A DNA stretch of 64,000 nucleotides, from NCBI GenBank assembly GCA_023362775.1, contig JALMGJ010000005.1, positions 43,669,463-43,733,462 on the forward strand, in the 5' to 3' direction. Below the pieces are notes generated by a model, which saw only the letters and a list, made by a program, of their open reading frames with translations, was not told where the DNA came from and did no database searches. The translations under genes were made by a program, and so were the position numbers. Shown one piece after another: positions 48,884-60,633 of the stretch (positions are counted from its first letter, which is position 1; every line of letters starts with the position of its first letter). Source of the DNA: Charina bottae. Taxonomy: Eukaryota; Chordata; Lepidosauria; Squamata; Charinaidae.

Positions 48884-48908
48884 TGATTGATTGATTGATT
48901 GATTGATT
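48884..48908. repeat. (GATT)n tetranucleotide repeat
   Basis: Six gatt units. Confidence 0.9.
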
Positions 48909-48948
48909 ACATGTCATCAAGTTGTTGACTCTTAGTGACCATATAGAT

Positions 48949-49277
48949 CAGTGCTTTCCAAACTGCCGCCATTGGCGACACACCAACAGCGGCGGTGGCG
49001 TGGGGGCACGCGCGGCGGCGGTGTGCATGGCGGCGGCACGGGGGGCGCACGGTGGCGGTGGTGTGCATGGCGGCGGTGGCGGCAGCGGCGGCCTCGTGTT
49101 CTCCGCTAAAACACGGAAGCACTGACGGCGCGCCGCTGCCGTCGTCAGTGCTGCTGCCGCCATGCATGCCGCCACGCATGCCCCTGCGCCGCCTCCGTGC
49201 ACGCCCCTGCCACCGCTTCCGGGTTGTGTTGCGACACACCAAACTGTGTGTCGCGACACACAGTTTGGAAAGCTATG
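48949..49277. mobile_element. hAT element, family A, copy 5
   Basis: Termini cagtgctttccaaactg and cagtttggaaagctatg. Perfect duplication atatagat (48941-48948, 49278-49285). Very CpG-rich interior of ggcggy repeats, no transposase. Confidence 0.95.
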
Positions 49278-49285
49278 ATATAGAT

Positions 49286-50434
49286 TCTCAAAATAAAATA
49301 AATACATTTAATATGTTATTTTAATATCTGAAAAGTTACTAAATTTTATAAATTCTTGGTGTTCCTATCTCAAATCTTTTTGAGATTTTCAGCAAGGATG
49401 CCAAAATCTCACAAGATTTCAGGTGACAATGATAACATCATGAAAGATTTGACAACATTTTTCTCTCTTTCACACCTGCACCTGCAGTTGTCACTAGACC
49501 ACAGGTTGGAACCAAAAACCCCCCAATTTCCATAAAACATTTTTGCTTTGAAACCAGACTTAGAAATATGAGAAGTGAAATAAGACACAAAGAAGTGAAT
49601 CAGTTTGTCTGCTTCTCCCAACATGCCAAGCTAACCCAGAAGCCAGTAATTCAGGGGTCATATTATGTAGCAAACCCCATCAAAGACAAAGCCAACTAGT
49701 TAACTAATAAGAAGACCACTCCAGAGTATTCCACTGCTCAAAATTCTGTTGAAATCCCCCCAATCTTAATGTTTCCAAGAGTCTCCCCCCCTTTTTTTTT
49801 AAACAAGCCATTCTGATTGGAATTAGGTGGTGGACAGATTCACTGTCCATCAATCTATCAATTTCCTCTTTTCTTTACTTGGTAATAAACTGTTTTGAAA
49901 ATCATGTTATAACGAAACTCTAGGAGATTCCTATTTATTATCTTTATTGATATTGATCTTCTTCCAGTGCTGCAGCTCATGAACCATCAGACTTTTAGTA
50001 ATAATATAAAACAATTTCTGCCTGTGATATTTGTTTAGTTTGATTCCATTGAACCTAGGAAGTTTATTGAAATGATTATCAAAAAGCAGAGTAGTGAAAT
50101 GTAGTTCATAATGCAAGCTTTAACTTCTTAAAGCACAAGAGAATTATCCATCTAAAAACCTCAATAGTTTTCAAGAAGGTTGGAGATGGGAAAAAGAAAC
50201 AGAAAAAAGAATCCATGTCTTATTTGAGAAGTTTACTTCCATCTTTCTGAAGAGGACTAATGTTTAGATCTAAACTGTTTTGCACAAAAAATGTCCCATT
50301 AAGATCACTGTTTCTTATAGATGTCACCTAAGAGGAAATACAAAAAAACATGCAAGACCTAGGCACATATAGCTTTAATAGAGCATTTAAGTCCATCTGA
50401 TTTCAATGCAGGTATGTTGCCTGATCTTATGAAC
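49286..50434. other. TLX1 intron 2 segment, nothing recognised
   Basis: No supported feature. Confidence 0.5.
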
Positions 50435-50909
50435 TCATTGTGGCCTCAACTATCTGAGGGATCTGAGGGACCGCTTCATCCCCATAACTTCAAACCGTCC
50501 CACTCGATTATGTAGAGAGGGCATGCTCCGGACCCCGTCGGTAAGAGAGTTTCGTTTGGCGGGGTCCAGAAGGCGGGCCTTCTCGGCAGTGGCGCCTGCC
50601 CTTTGGAACAACCTGCCCCCAGAGGTGAGGCAGGCCCCATTGCTCCTGTCCTTCCGGAAGAACCTAAAGACCTGGTTTTGCCGCCTTGCGTGGGATTGGA
50701 ACAGGAATAGTTCCTCGTGGGGATGGCTGGTGCCATAGAGCCCTTTTAAAGATCATGGTCTGCCTTCTTGGATTTTCTACTTAATTTATAATAATAATTA
50801 ATTGTATATTGTATTTTTATGTGTTTTTATAACGGAATTTTAATCTCTATGTTTGTAAACCGCCCAGAGTCCCCTTGGGGGAGATGGTGCGGTGATAGAA
50901 GTCAAAACA

Positions 50910-50951
<42 letters not shown>
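50435..50951 (+). mobile_element. L2-type LINE 3' end
   Basis: Encodes a C-terminal remnant (RAFSAVAPALWNNLPPEVRQ, LLLSFRKNLKTWFCRLAW) typical of L2/CR1 ORF2 ends. It then shows ccgcccagagtccccttggg and gagatggtgcggtgatag with an (AAAT)n tail at 50911-50951. Confidence 0.9.
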
Positions 50952-50952
<1 letters not shown>

Positions 50953-52514
50953 CTTAACTTTTGCTAAGTTGTGCCCAACGTTTCTGTATTGACAGTGTAA
51001 CCATCAATTGCCTACTTAAAATACTTCGGAACCCATCGGCAAATTTGAAATTACAGCCATGAATAGTGTTCCTCCGTGAGAACAAACAAATTGGTGGTAC
51101 CCAGTCCCTGCAAGGCACTGCAGCAGCCAAATCTGTAAGAAAGACTACACTGACCTCCTTGGCTAAGGAGGTACTAGAACTAGAAAAGACCGTGTGCTCA
51201 ATAAATGTGCAACAGCTTGGGAAAAGATGAAAAATTAAAGAAAGCTGAGATGCTCCAGGTATGGAATTGCTAACAGGCTGAGTTTAGCCATGAGCACCAC
51301 CAAGAATTCTTGTGCACAGCAGTGCCAAATTACACAACTATACAACTGTACTTAACCGTAAAAGATTCCTAAAGTTGATTAACACAAAACTGAAGACATA
51401 TGAGCATGGTGAAAGACAGTATACTAGGACATAATGTAGATTTGTTTTGTCTTAGTGTGCTGAATAAACCTAGCTACATGTGGCTTATTTAACCAGCCAT
51501 GCTCTAAAAATACCCCTGTCTTAATGCAGTAAAGTGAAGAAGCTCTGAGTTCACTTGCACACACTGCCACAAGGAATTGTTTTCTGAAAATCAGCTTTGT
51601 ACGATTAAGAGAAATGCAAAGGAACTGACACTAAAAATGGTGCTTTGATTTCAGTGGCATTTATGCCTGTTTCATCCTGTCTGGTGCCCTCTGGTTATTT
51701 TGGACTACAGTTCTCATCATTCCCAATGGTCGAGGAGGATGGGAGGATTGATCCAATATTTCTTGAAGGGAGGAAGTTTAGAACAAGTAGTTTAAACACT
51801 CCTTAATTTTCTCATATAAAGCAATGTCTTTTAAATTAAGCCCTTGGTACATGTGTATGTCTACAAATGCACTGTTTGAGGGTCTGCGTTTGTGCTGAGA
51901 AAGATTCTAAAGTCATCTCCTGCTCATTCTCTAGCAAAAGATTTGCATGAATAATGTACCATTTTCTTTCCACTACAAATTTACTCCTGATGCATATTTA
52001 ATACTGTTTTGACTCAGTAGAGAAATGCAACCCGGCCTCTTCTGTTGTAGTGTTGTTGTTTAGCTGTGTTTGTAATTAGTGAAAACAGATAATTAATTTC
52101 AGTATTGGGTATTTTTCTCAGTTAGCCAAGTTTTTTACTTGGCAGAGAAAAGGAGTAATTTGTTAAAGAACAAAAAACGAAGCCCAGGCTTTGGGGGGGG
52201 GGGGAATAAAGTAAGCACCACATGTCCCACCTCAATTTGTTTCAAGACAGCAACAGAAAACAAGCAGCTTAGTTACAGCTCTTCGGCCAGACCTCCACTG
52301 CCTTAATTGCAAATATGCAAATTCAAGCAAAGCTTTCCTGGCACTGATATGAAAGGTCTCATGGGAGAAGTTCCATCCAGACTGCACTGGGACCTTGGAA
52401 ACACTGTCATAAAAAGAAATATTTGCCTCTGAGTACAACCCAGCACATATTAATCACAAAAGGAATGAAATCCTATGCACACCTACTCTGAAGCAAACCC
52501 TGGTGGACTAAATG
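50952..52514. other. TLX1 intron 2 segment, mostly unrecognised
   Basis: The part at 51940-52110 carries atttgcatgaataatg and gataattaatttcag, octamer- and homeodomain-type sites. I cannot tell whether it is conserved. Confidence 0.35.
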
Positions 52515-52943
52515 CATGTAGTCCTTGCTTAGCAACCACAACTGGGACTGGCAACTCCATCACTAAGCGCTGTGGTTGCCAAGCAGAAAATCACGTGACT
52601 GCAACGGACTTATGATGTCACTTCCCATTCAGTCATTAAGCAAGTCGCCGTGGTCGTTAAGCGAAACATCATGTGACCGTGACTTATGATTTTACTTCCA
52701 CGTTCTCCATTAACTCTGCTTGTCGCAAGCTGGTTGGGAAGCACACAAATTGTGATCGTGTGACCGTGGGATGCTGTGACAGTCCTAAATGCATGCTGGT
52801 TGTGAAACGCCCGAATGGCGATCACATGACTGCAGGATGCTGTGACAGTCGTAAATGCAAGGATTGGCTGCAAATCTGGTTTTTTTACTGTCGTAACTTC
52901 AAATGGTTGCTAAACAAGGCAGTTGGTAAGCGAGGACTATCTG
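52515..52943. mobile_element. Palindrome-ended DNA transposon (diverged copy)
   Basis: Ends catgtagtccttgcttagc and ggtaagcgaggactatctg, with internal gtcgttaagcgaaacatc and gtgaccgtgggatgctg matching 13628-14063. Older looking than that copy. Confidence 0.75.
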
Positions 52944-53584
52944 TATTGGACTGATGAGACCCAGCTTCATGTCTCCACTGGACCACTGAGGTCACTGGGT
53001 TCCTTGGGCCAGTCATTCCCACTCAGTCCAGCCTGCCTCACCAAGTTGTTATTTTGAAGGTAAACTCGGGAGTGCTGCACCTTGAACTCTTCTGGTGCCA
53101 GGGGGTGCGCTACTTCGGTTAACCTGAGGCCTTCCCAGGCTTTGTGTGGCATGTCAAGGTCTGCATTCCAGAAACTGATAGGATGGGGGGCCATTCTGAA
53201 AGAAGAGTTCAGGAGTATCTGAAAAGTTTACGGCACCCATTTTATCCCTTCAAATCATCACAAACCCGCAAACTGCAAGGAAAGGAACCAAACATTCTGG
53301 GGAACTTTGTGGCCATCGAAGGGATTCTGGTGAGCTGCTTGCAGTCTCTGGATCGCACGTGTTGTGTGCCTGCTTTAGAAGATAAGCAGGATGTACATTT
53401 GAGAATTAAAGAAAAACACATTTGCCCAAGTAAATATGGAGAGGTGATTGTTTTTCCTAGTATTTGTTCCACTTAGTTATAGAATCTGGTTGTTTTGCAC
53501 TGCATTCACCTAGTTCTCACAGCAACGTTTATCAATGCATAATGAGACAAGGGGTTTTGTGGATCACCCAGCTTGCTGCAGAAC

Positions 53585-53715
53585 CTGACTCTGATTTGGG
53601 CTAAGAGGAAGAGATTGGCTCAGGGCCACCCAGCTGGCTTCCAAGACAAAGAGGGAGGAGAACCTGGGTCCCCCTGCAACTAGCCCAGCACCTTGACCAC
53701 TACGCCATACTGATT
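53585..53715 (-). mobile_element. tRNA-SINE fragment, inverted
   Basis: gctcagggccacccagctgg and aacctgggtccccctgcaac followed by accttgaccactacgcca are the complement of core, B-box and A-box. Confidence 0.65.
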
Positions 53716-53773
53716 GTCCAAGTCAATATGAAGGGGATTGCATTTAAATCCCTGAAATCTACACAGACGGAAG

Positions 53774-53792
53774 TTGGTTGGTTGGTTGGTTA
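53774..53792. repeat. (GGTT)n repeat
   Basis: Four to five ggtt units. Confidence 0.85.
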
Positions 53793-53916
53793 TGTATTTG
53801 GGAGACTTATATGGCCGCCCATCATATGAAACACAACTCTGGATGGCTCACAACAATAATAAAAACCAAATATGGTAAAATGAAAAACCTGGTGCCTAAC
53901 CAACGATCTCCTATCC

Positions 53917-54193
53917 CAGGGCTTTCCAAAGTTTTCCCACGGCGACGACACACCAACCGCCGTTGGAGGGGTGTCCAACCGCCGTTGGTGTGTCGCCGCG
54001 GGAAAACCCGGAAGTGCCGCCGTTGCGGCAGCGCGCAAAAACCCGGAAGCGCTGCTGCCGCTTTCGGTTTTCGCACATCGCTGTTGGTGTGTCGCCGCGG
54101 GAAAACCTGGAAGCGTCCGGGTTTTGACGCGACACGTATGGGCCCCGCAGGCGACACACTTTTGTGTCGCGACACACAGTTTGGAAAGCTCTG
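53917..54193. mobile_element. hAT element, family A, copy 6
   Basis: Termini cagggctttccaaag and tttggaaagctctg. Duplication tcctatcc/tcctatcg (53909-53916, 54194-54201) matches at 7 of 8 bases. Interior closely resembles copy 3 at 29272. Confidence 0.92.
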
Positions 54194-54204
54194 TCCTATC
54201 GATT

Positions 54205-54600
54205 GAACAATACAGTCCTCAGGCACCAACCTTACCTTATCCAGTGCCTGGGGGGACAGCCAAGCCTTTATGCCTTTCTGGAAGGATCAAAGGGTGAGGG
54301 ATACCAACTCTCAAGGGAAGGGTGTTCCACAGGAGAGGGATTGCTACGGAAAAAGGTCCCACTAGATGGCAACTTTTAAGGGAAGGGACCTGGAGTGAGC
54401 CCATCCTATCTAACCTGGTGGGGTGGGCAGATATCCTCAAGGAGAGGTGGTCCTGCAAATAACCTGGGCCTGTATCATGTAGGTGATAATCAGCACCTTG
54501 ACTGCACCCGGAAAGAAACCGGGAGCCAGTGCAGTACGTACAACAGGGGTGTAATACGGGCAAACCGAGGGGTGTCCAACACTACACATGCAGTGTTAAT
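54205..54600 (-). repeat. Unclassified interspersed repeat
   Basis: Segments gtggtcctgcaaataacctg, cagcaccttgactgcacccg and aaaccgggagccagtgcag follow an interspersed repeat pattern also seen at 29740-29890. Class and orientation unsure. Confidence 0.4.
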
Positions 54601-55424
54601 AATAAAGATGTGTTATTCTACAGCTGTCAATACTGAGTACAATCTTATCTGAGAATAAAGCCTTCCAAGTTCCGTGTCACCATTTCTGCAATATTAACTC
54701 TGGCCTTCATAGGAACAATCCACTGCCAGAACTCAAGAAGTGCATTCCTGCGGATTCTTACACTTGGTCTCTGTGGCAGAGCTGGAGTGACTACTTAAAC
54801 CAACCATGTCCGTGTCTCTTTCCTTTCAATAATTTTTCTGGCATTCTTTTCATTTATCTTGGTTCTGTTACAGTTTAGGCTTTGCTGGTGGCAAGTGTGC
54901 AAAATAGGTTCTTCTTTTTTCTTGCCAGCTCTCAGACAGGCTGAGTCCTTGGCCTTTTGGATGATTCGGTTTGGCAACATACTAATGTGGACTGACATTT
55001 AGCAAGGTCAAGAACAGTTCAGCTTGGTGACACCATAGCACATAGAGCCAGGAAGCCTCCATAGGTGAATATCTGAAACTACTTTTCATTTCAAAAGGGT
55101 TAGGGTTTCCAAGACCTACCAACTAGATCACCTTTCTCCAATGGTGAGAAAGGTGTTGGAGAATTCCCAGAATTCTCAGCAGTAACCATGCTAGTTGCGG
55201 AATTCTGGGAACTGAAACCCACATATAAGGAAGGTATTGGGTTCTTGGGCTGAGAAAAAGGATGCCTCTGGGGCCTGAATATGTTGCCCATTTAAAGTGT
55301 TATGAGAGGGCACACTTCAGCACCTATCTCTAAAATTGAGATACAGTACAGAGAATAAAACCCTTTGAGCCTATAAAACTAAACATCACTATCAATTCTG
55401 CCCTGAATCGCTACTTACAATTAT
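54601..55424. other. TLX1 intron 2 segment; degenerate foldback trace
   Basis: At about 55150-55235, aattcccagaattctcag and ggaattctgggaactgaaac resemble a decayed member of the 6850-6984 foldback family. Otherwise nothing is recognised. Confidence 0.4.
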
Positions 55425-55632
55425 TTAACAATTTTATATCCAATTCTGCTTTCCCTCCAGCAGTTTACAGCAGTATATATGGCACTCCCTCTGCCTATGT
55501 TTCCTACAGTAGTCCAGTGGAGAAGGTTGGCATGAGGGGCAATAAATGGCCCAAAGTCATCCAGTGAGCTTTCATGCCTGGGGTTAGACATGGGCCTGGG
55601 CCTCTTCTTAGTCTAACACCTGTACTGGCTCT
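55425..55632 (-). mobile_element. tRNA-SINE, inverted, diverged
   Basis: acaattttatatccaattct, then tggcactccctctgcctatg, ggcccaaagtcatccagtga and tagtctaacacctgtactg follow the inverted SINE order. Confidence 0.6.
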
Positions 55633-56083
55633 TCTACAATATGTATTTCTGTGTATATATAATTTATACTCATTATTTGTATACTATACATGTTTATTCA
55701 GAAATAGGTCTTACTGGGTTCAGTAAGGCTTATTCCCATGTGAATTGGCATAAGACTGCAGCCTTAATAGCATTTCCAGGACACATTTATAGCATAAGAC
55801 AGCTTACAGTGAAATCACACATGCACATACCAAAACAACCAAATAAAAAAACAGAAATGTATTCTTCATTATATAAATTATTAAATGCCAATAACAGAAA
55901 TGCTCTGCTAATAATGCTTTTGTTGCTCTTACAAAAATGAATACATGTACCCAGAGAGAGAGAAGATTCAAAATGTTCTAATTATTAGTAAGCTTTCTAA
56001 CTGAATACGTAGGGGCCAAGAAGTGTAGCTCCGAATATCCTACGAGACACTGATTAACAGGAAATGTAACACATTGTATTTTG

Positions 56084-56403
56084 CAAGGAGGTCAAATCAG
56101 TCAATCCTAAAGGAAATCAACCCTGACTGCTCATTGGAAGGACAGATCCTGAAGCTGAAGCTCAAATACTTTGGCCACCTAATGCGAAGAGAGGACTCAC
56201 TGGAAAAGACCCTGATGCTGGGAAAGACTGAAGGCAAAAGGAGAAGGGGACGGCAGAGGATGAGATGGTTAGATAGCATCACCGATGTAATGAACATGAA
56301 TCTGAGTAAACTCCGGGTGACAGTGGAGGACAGGAAGGCCTGGCGTGCTGTGGTCCATGAGGTCACGAAGAGTCGGACACGACTAAACGACTGAACAACA
56401 ACA
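56084..56403 (+). mobile_element. BovB LINE 3' end, 5'-truncated
   Basis: An intact C-terminal frame (KLKYFGHLMRREDSLEKTLM, GKTEGKRRRGRQRMRW) ends near TKSRTRLND and the actgaacaacaaca tail. Nearly identical to the 3' end of the inner BovB at 58957-60208. Confidence 0.92.
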
Positions 56404-56798
56404 TTTTTTTATATTGAATTATAACATCTGTCTGGGGTCATGAATCCTGCCAGTGATCAATTATGGGCATAAATATAAAAGAGGAGATACTGTAATGGTA
56501 ACCATGAAACCTATCTAAATATTCCCAGTTTTAGGCAAGTTTTAGACCTAATTGCCTCCTCAACTCTCCTTTGCAATTCACACTGTTTATTATCACATTG
56601 GCTGCATTCCAACAAAGAGCAATGCAGCAAGGCACAGGACTCGACTGAGCTCTGAAAGTTGAATGTCTTTACTCAAACTATGATTATATAGGAGGGCTCC
56701 CTTCCAGCAGACAGGAAGAAGTATTCTTGTATTGACTCTTGGATAGCTAGCTAAGTAGCTGCCAGAAAGACACATACAGGAGAAGGTGCTTGTTCTAA

Positions 56799-57568
56799 AA
56801 TGGGGTACTGTTGGTATATGACACCAGAAAAACTGTCCAGGATGTATAAAGGTACTTCCAATTCGTGTTGGAAATGTGGAAAACATGAAGGATCATTTTA
56901 CCATGTATGGTGGACTTGTAAAAAAGCTAGAAACTTTTGGGTACAAATACATACAGTGATACAAAGAATTTTAAAGATTAAAATACAGCTAAAACCAGAA
57001 TTTTTCTTGTTGGGACTTATAGATAGTCAACTGGAAAAGACTTGTGGAAGATTGTTTGTCTACATGGTAACTGCAGCGAGATCACTATATGCACAAAGAT
57101 GGAAACATTCTGAAATACTCACAATGGAGGAATGGTTGGTGAAGAAGACAGAACTTGCCTAAATGGCAAACTTGACTTGTCTGATTAGGGAGAAGACACA
57201 AGTACATTTATTAGTGACTGGAAACCTTTTATGGACTTTTTGTTGAAAACAGAAAAAAATGAATTGGTGATTTATGGATTTGATGATTAGAAAGGCAAAA
57301 ATATGGGAAGAAGGGAAGTATGACGTAACCTTAAAGTGGGAGGATAGACGATAAATTTATCTGTAACTGCTGTAAAGAAGGTTGGAAGCCAATCCTTTAT
57401 ATATTTTATTTTTTCTTCTTTTTCTTTTATTTCCTCTATTTTTTTTTTACTTATTCACTTGCTCTGCTTTCTTTATTCTTTATTCTTTTTCTTTTCTTTA
57501 AATTTATATTGTACAGTATGTTGGTTTTTACTATTGTATAAAATCTCTTAATAAAAATTATAAAAAAA
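56799..57568 (+). mobile_element. L1 LINE 3' end
   Basis: Encodes the ORF2 C-terminus with the CWKCGKHEGSFYHVWWTCKK zinc-knuckle-like motif, then an AT-rich 3' UTR ending ctcttaataaaaattataaa. Duplication gagaaggtRcttgttctaa (56780-56798, 57569-57587), one mismatch. 5'-truncated. Confidence 0.93.
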
Positions 57569-57587
57569 GAGAAGGTACTTGTTCTAA

Positions 57588-58713
57588 TTGGGAATGCATT
57601 TGCTAACAGAATATACAGTATATTTTAAAATGCACAATGTGTGTTCGTTTTTAGTTTGGTTGATTTTAGGGGTTTTTGTTTTTAGGATTCTGTCTGTTAA
57701 TATTAGAATCCCTAGATAACTGGTTTCCATTTCAGTGATGATATGATTACAAACCTTGCCTTAACATGTTAGTGTGTAATTATTAGCATTACACACATGT
57801 AATAATAATGGATTGCCATTAAGGATGTTAGTCTTATTTTTTTAGTGAACTTCAGTGTCACTAGCCCCTTCCCCAACCATATCCCTAATCTGAGAAAATA
57901 CTTCATCTATGTTTACGTTTGTTGATTTTTCTAAAAAGGTGAAACTGTTTATTTTCCATCCTAATGCCACGGATTCCACATGTGGATGTTAGGACCAAAA
58001 TTTTCAGGTACTGTAAAAACTCAGAAATGAGTTATACACGTCTGTAATAGCATATAACTTTCTTGGGAAACGATTATCCACCTCTTACTCGAAGGAAAGA
58101 CCAAGTATACTGCCTAGACTGCCTCCTTAAGACCAGGAAAAGATAAACCATCTATTTAAAGCTTTAGATGAGAGAGTAGTAAGATTTCAGGTATGCATCC
58201 TTTGGGGAACTTGTTCGCCTCCCAAAACTTCAGTCATTTTCGAGCAGGATATTAGTATCTGGCCACGTGGTACGTGACTGAAAGACTCTTTATAATAAAA
58301 CCACTAGGAGCTTTACAGTTTTCAAGACTATGTATTTATGATAGCATATGTGGACAATCTAGTTGATCAGATTATATTAAAAATTATTGATTCTTAAATT
58401 AAAACTGGAAAATGAGATTGTCCTTGGGTTATTCTTTCAAGGGATTCCATTCAATCCTATTTAGTTTGTCCATCCAGGAAGCTGCTTTAATGCAGTTTAG
58501 CTCCTGGGTGTCTCTAGAAGCCATGAAAATGCTCCTCTGCTGCCCACATATTTTGTATCAGTCCTAGCAATGGTAAGAAAGCTCACCTCACCAATTCTAG
58601 ATCAGTCCTAACAGTGAAATTTTACTCTCAATACCTATAGGCTGTTTGGTGCAAATACCCTCACATTGTTTCAATCCTGTGTTGTTCCCAGGAGCTATAT
58701 TTTAAGCTGGGAT
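57588..58713. other. TLX1 intron 2 segment, nothing recognised
   Basis: No supported feature. Confidence 0.5.
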
Positions 58714-58722
58714 AGCACATAT

Positions 58723-60624
58723 TGATCGATAACTGGCAAATAGAGGGAGAAAAAGTGGAGGCAGTGACAGACTTTGTATTTCTAGGCGCAAAGATTACTG
58801 CAGATGCTGACTGCAGCCAGGAAATCAGAAGACGTCTACTTCTTGGGAGGAGAGCAATGGCAAATCTTGATAAAATAGTTAAGAGCAGAGACATCACACT
58901 GACAACAAAGATCCACGTAGTCAAAGCAATTGTATTCCCCGTAGTAACCTATGGCTTGTGATTCATCCAGCCCGGCATTTCTCATGATGTACTCTGCATA
59001 TAAGTTAAATAAGCAGGGTGATAATATACAGCCTTGTCGTACTCCTTTCCCAATTTTGAACCAGTCGGTTGTTCCATGTCCGGTTCTAACTGTTGCTTCT
59101 TGACCCACATACAGGTTTCTCAGGAGACAGGTAAGGTGGTCTGGTACTCCCATCTCTTTAAGAATTTGCCACAGTTTGTTGTGATCCACACAATCAAAGG
59201 CTTTAGCGTAGTCAATGAAGCAGAAGTAGATGTTTTTCTGGAACTCTCTTGCTTTTTCCATGATCCAGCGAATGTTGGCAATCTGATCTCTAGTTCCTCT
59301 GCCTCTTCGAAACCCAGCTTGCACTTCTGGTAGTTCTCGGTTCACATGCTGCTGAAGCCTAGCTTGTAGGATTTTGAGCATAGTTGAGCGGAGTTAAGAT
59401 TGCCGGGAAAAATATCAACAACCTCAGATATGCAGACGATACCACCCTAATGGCAGAAAGTGAAGAGGAACTAAAGAGCCTCTTGATGAGGGTGAAAGAG
59501 GAGAGTGCAAAAGCTGGCTTGAAACTCAACATTAAAAAAACCCAGATCATGGCATCTGGTCCCATCACTTCCTGGCAAATAGAAGGGGAAGAAATGGAAG
59601 CAGTGACAGATTTCATTTTCTTGGGCTCCAAGATCACCGCAGACGGTGACTGCAGCCATGAAATTAAAAGACGCTTGCTCCTTGGAAGGAAAGCTATGGC
59701 AAACCTAGACAGCATATTAAAAAGCAGAGACATCACCTTGCCGACAAAGGTCCGTATAGTTAAAGCTATGGTTTTTCCAGTAGCAATGTATGGCTGTGAG
59801 AGTTGGACCATAAGGAAGGCTGAGCGCCGAAGAATTGATGCTTTCGAGCTGTGGTGCTGGAGAAGACTCTTGAGAGTCCCTTGGACTGCAAGGAGGTCAA
59901 ACCAGTCAATCCTAAAGGAAATCAACCCTGACTGCTCATTGGAAGGACAGATGCTGAAGCTGAAGCTCAAATACTTTGGCCACCTAATGAGAAGAGAGGA
60001 CTCACTGGAAAAGACCCTGATGCTGGGAAAGACTGAGGGCAAAAGGAGAAGGGGACGTCAGAGGATGAGATGGTTAGATAGCATCACCGATGTAATGAAC
60101 ATGAATTTGAGTAAACTCCGAGAGACAGTGGAGGACAGGAAGGCCTGGCGTGCTATGGTCCATGAGGTCACGAAGAGTCGGACACGACTGAACGACTGAA
60201 CAACAACAAACCTATGGCTGCGAGAGCTGGACCATAAGGAAGGCTGAGCGAAGGAAGATAGATGCTTTTGAACTGTGGTGTTGGAGGAAAATTCTGAGAG
60301 TGCCTTGGACTGCAAGAAGATCAAACCAGTCCATACTCCAGGAAATAGCGCCAGACTGCTCACTTGAGGGAATGATATTAAAGGCAAAACTGAAGTACTT
60401 TGGCCACATAATGAGAAGACAGGATACCCTGGAGAAGATGCTGATGCTAGGGAAAGTGGAAGGCAAAAGGAAGAGGGGCTGACCAAGGGCAAGATGGATG
60501 GATGATATTCTGGAGGTGACGGACTCAACCGTGGGGGAGCTGGGGATGGCCGACAGGAAGCTCTGGCGTGGGCTGGTCCATGAAGTCACGAAGAGTCGGA
60601 AGCAACTGAATGAATAAACAAAAA
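58723..60624 (+). mobile_element. Outer BovB LINE, split by a second BovB
   Basis: Left part 58723-58956 encodes WQIEGEKVEAVTDFVFLGAK through VVTYG. The right part resumes at 60220 with CESWTIRKAERRKIDAFE and runs to the 3' end, with a stop after KVEGKRKRG. The outer duplication agcacatat is at 58714-58722 and 60625-60633. 5'-truncated, so the RT core is absent. Confidence 0.93.
58957..60208 (+). mobile_element. Inner BovB LINE with 5' inversion
   Basis: Flanked by the 11-bp duplication aacctatggct (58946-58956, 60209-60219). The 5' segment (58957 to about 59390) is inverted; its minus strand encodes the RT part with FIDYAKAFDCVDHNKLWQIL and RQGCILSPCLFNLY. The 3' segment (about 59391-60208) is plus strand and starts GVKIAGKNINNLRYADDTTL, with the YADD motif, continuing open to TKSRTRLND. 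The two halves join at the point where the protein reads DESQA then GVKIAG, so little was lost. Two-piece, so no functional protein. Confidence 0.93.
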
Positions 60625-60633
60625 AGCACATAT

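Noticed and set aside
58836..59381. 181-codon minus-strand reverse transcriptase frame as an independent gene
   Set aside because: It is the inverted 5' piece of a BovB copy; catalytic regions are split between strands.
59384..60199. 271-codon open frame as a host gene
   Set aside because: C-terminal half of a BovB LINE polyprotein, including YADD.
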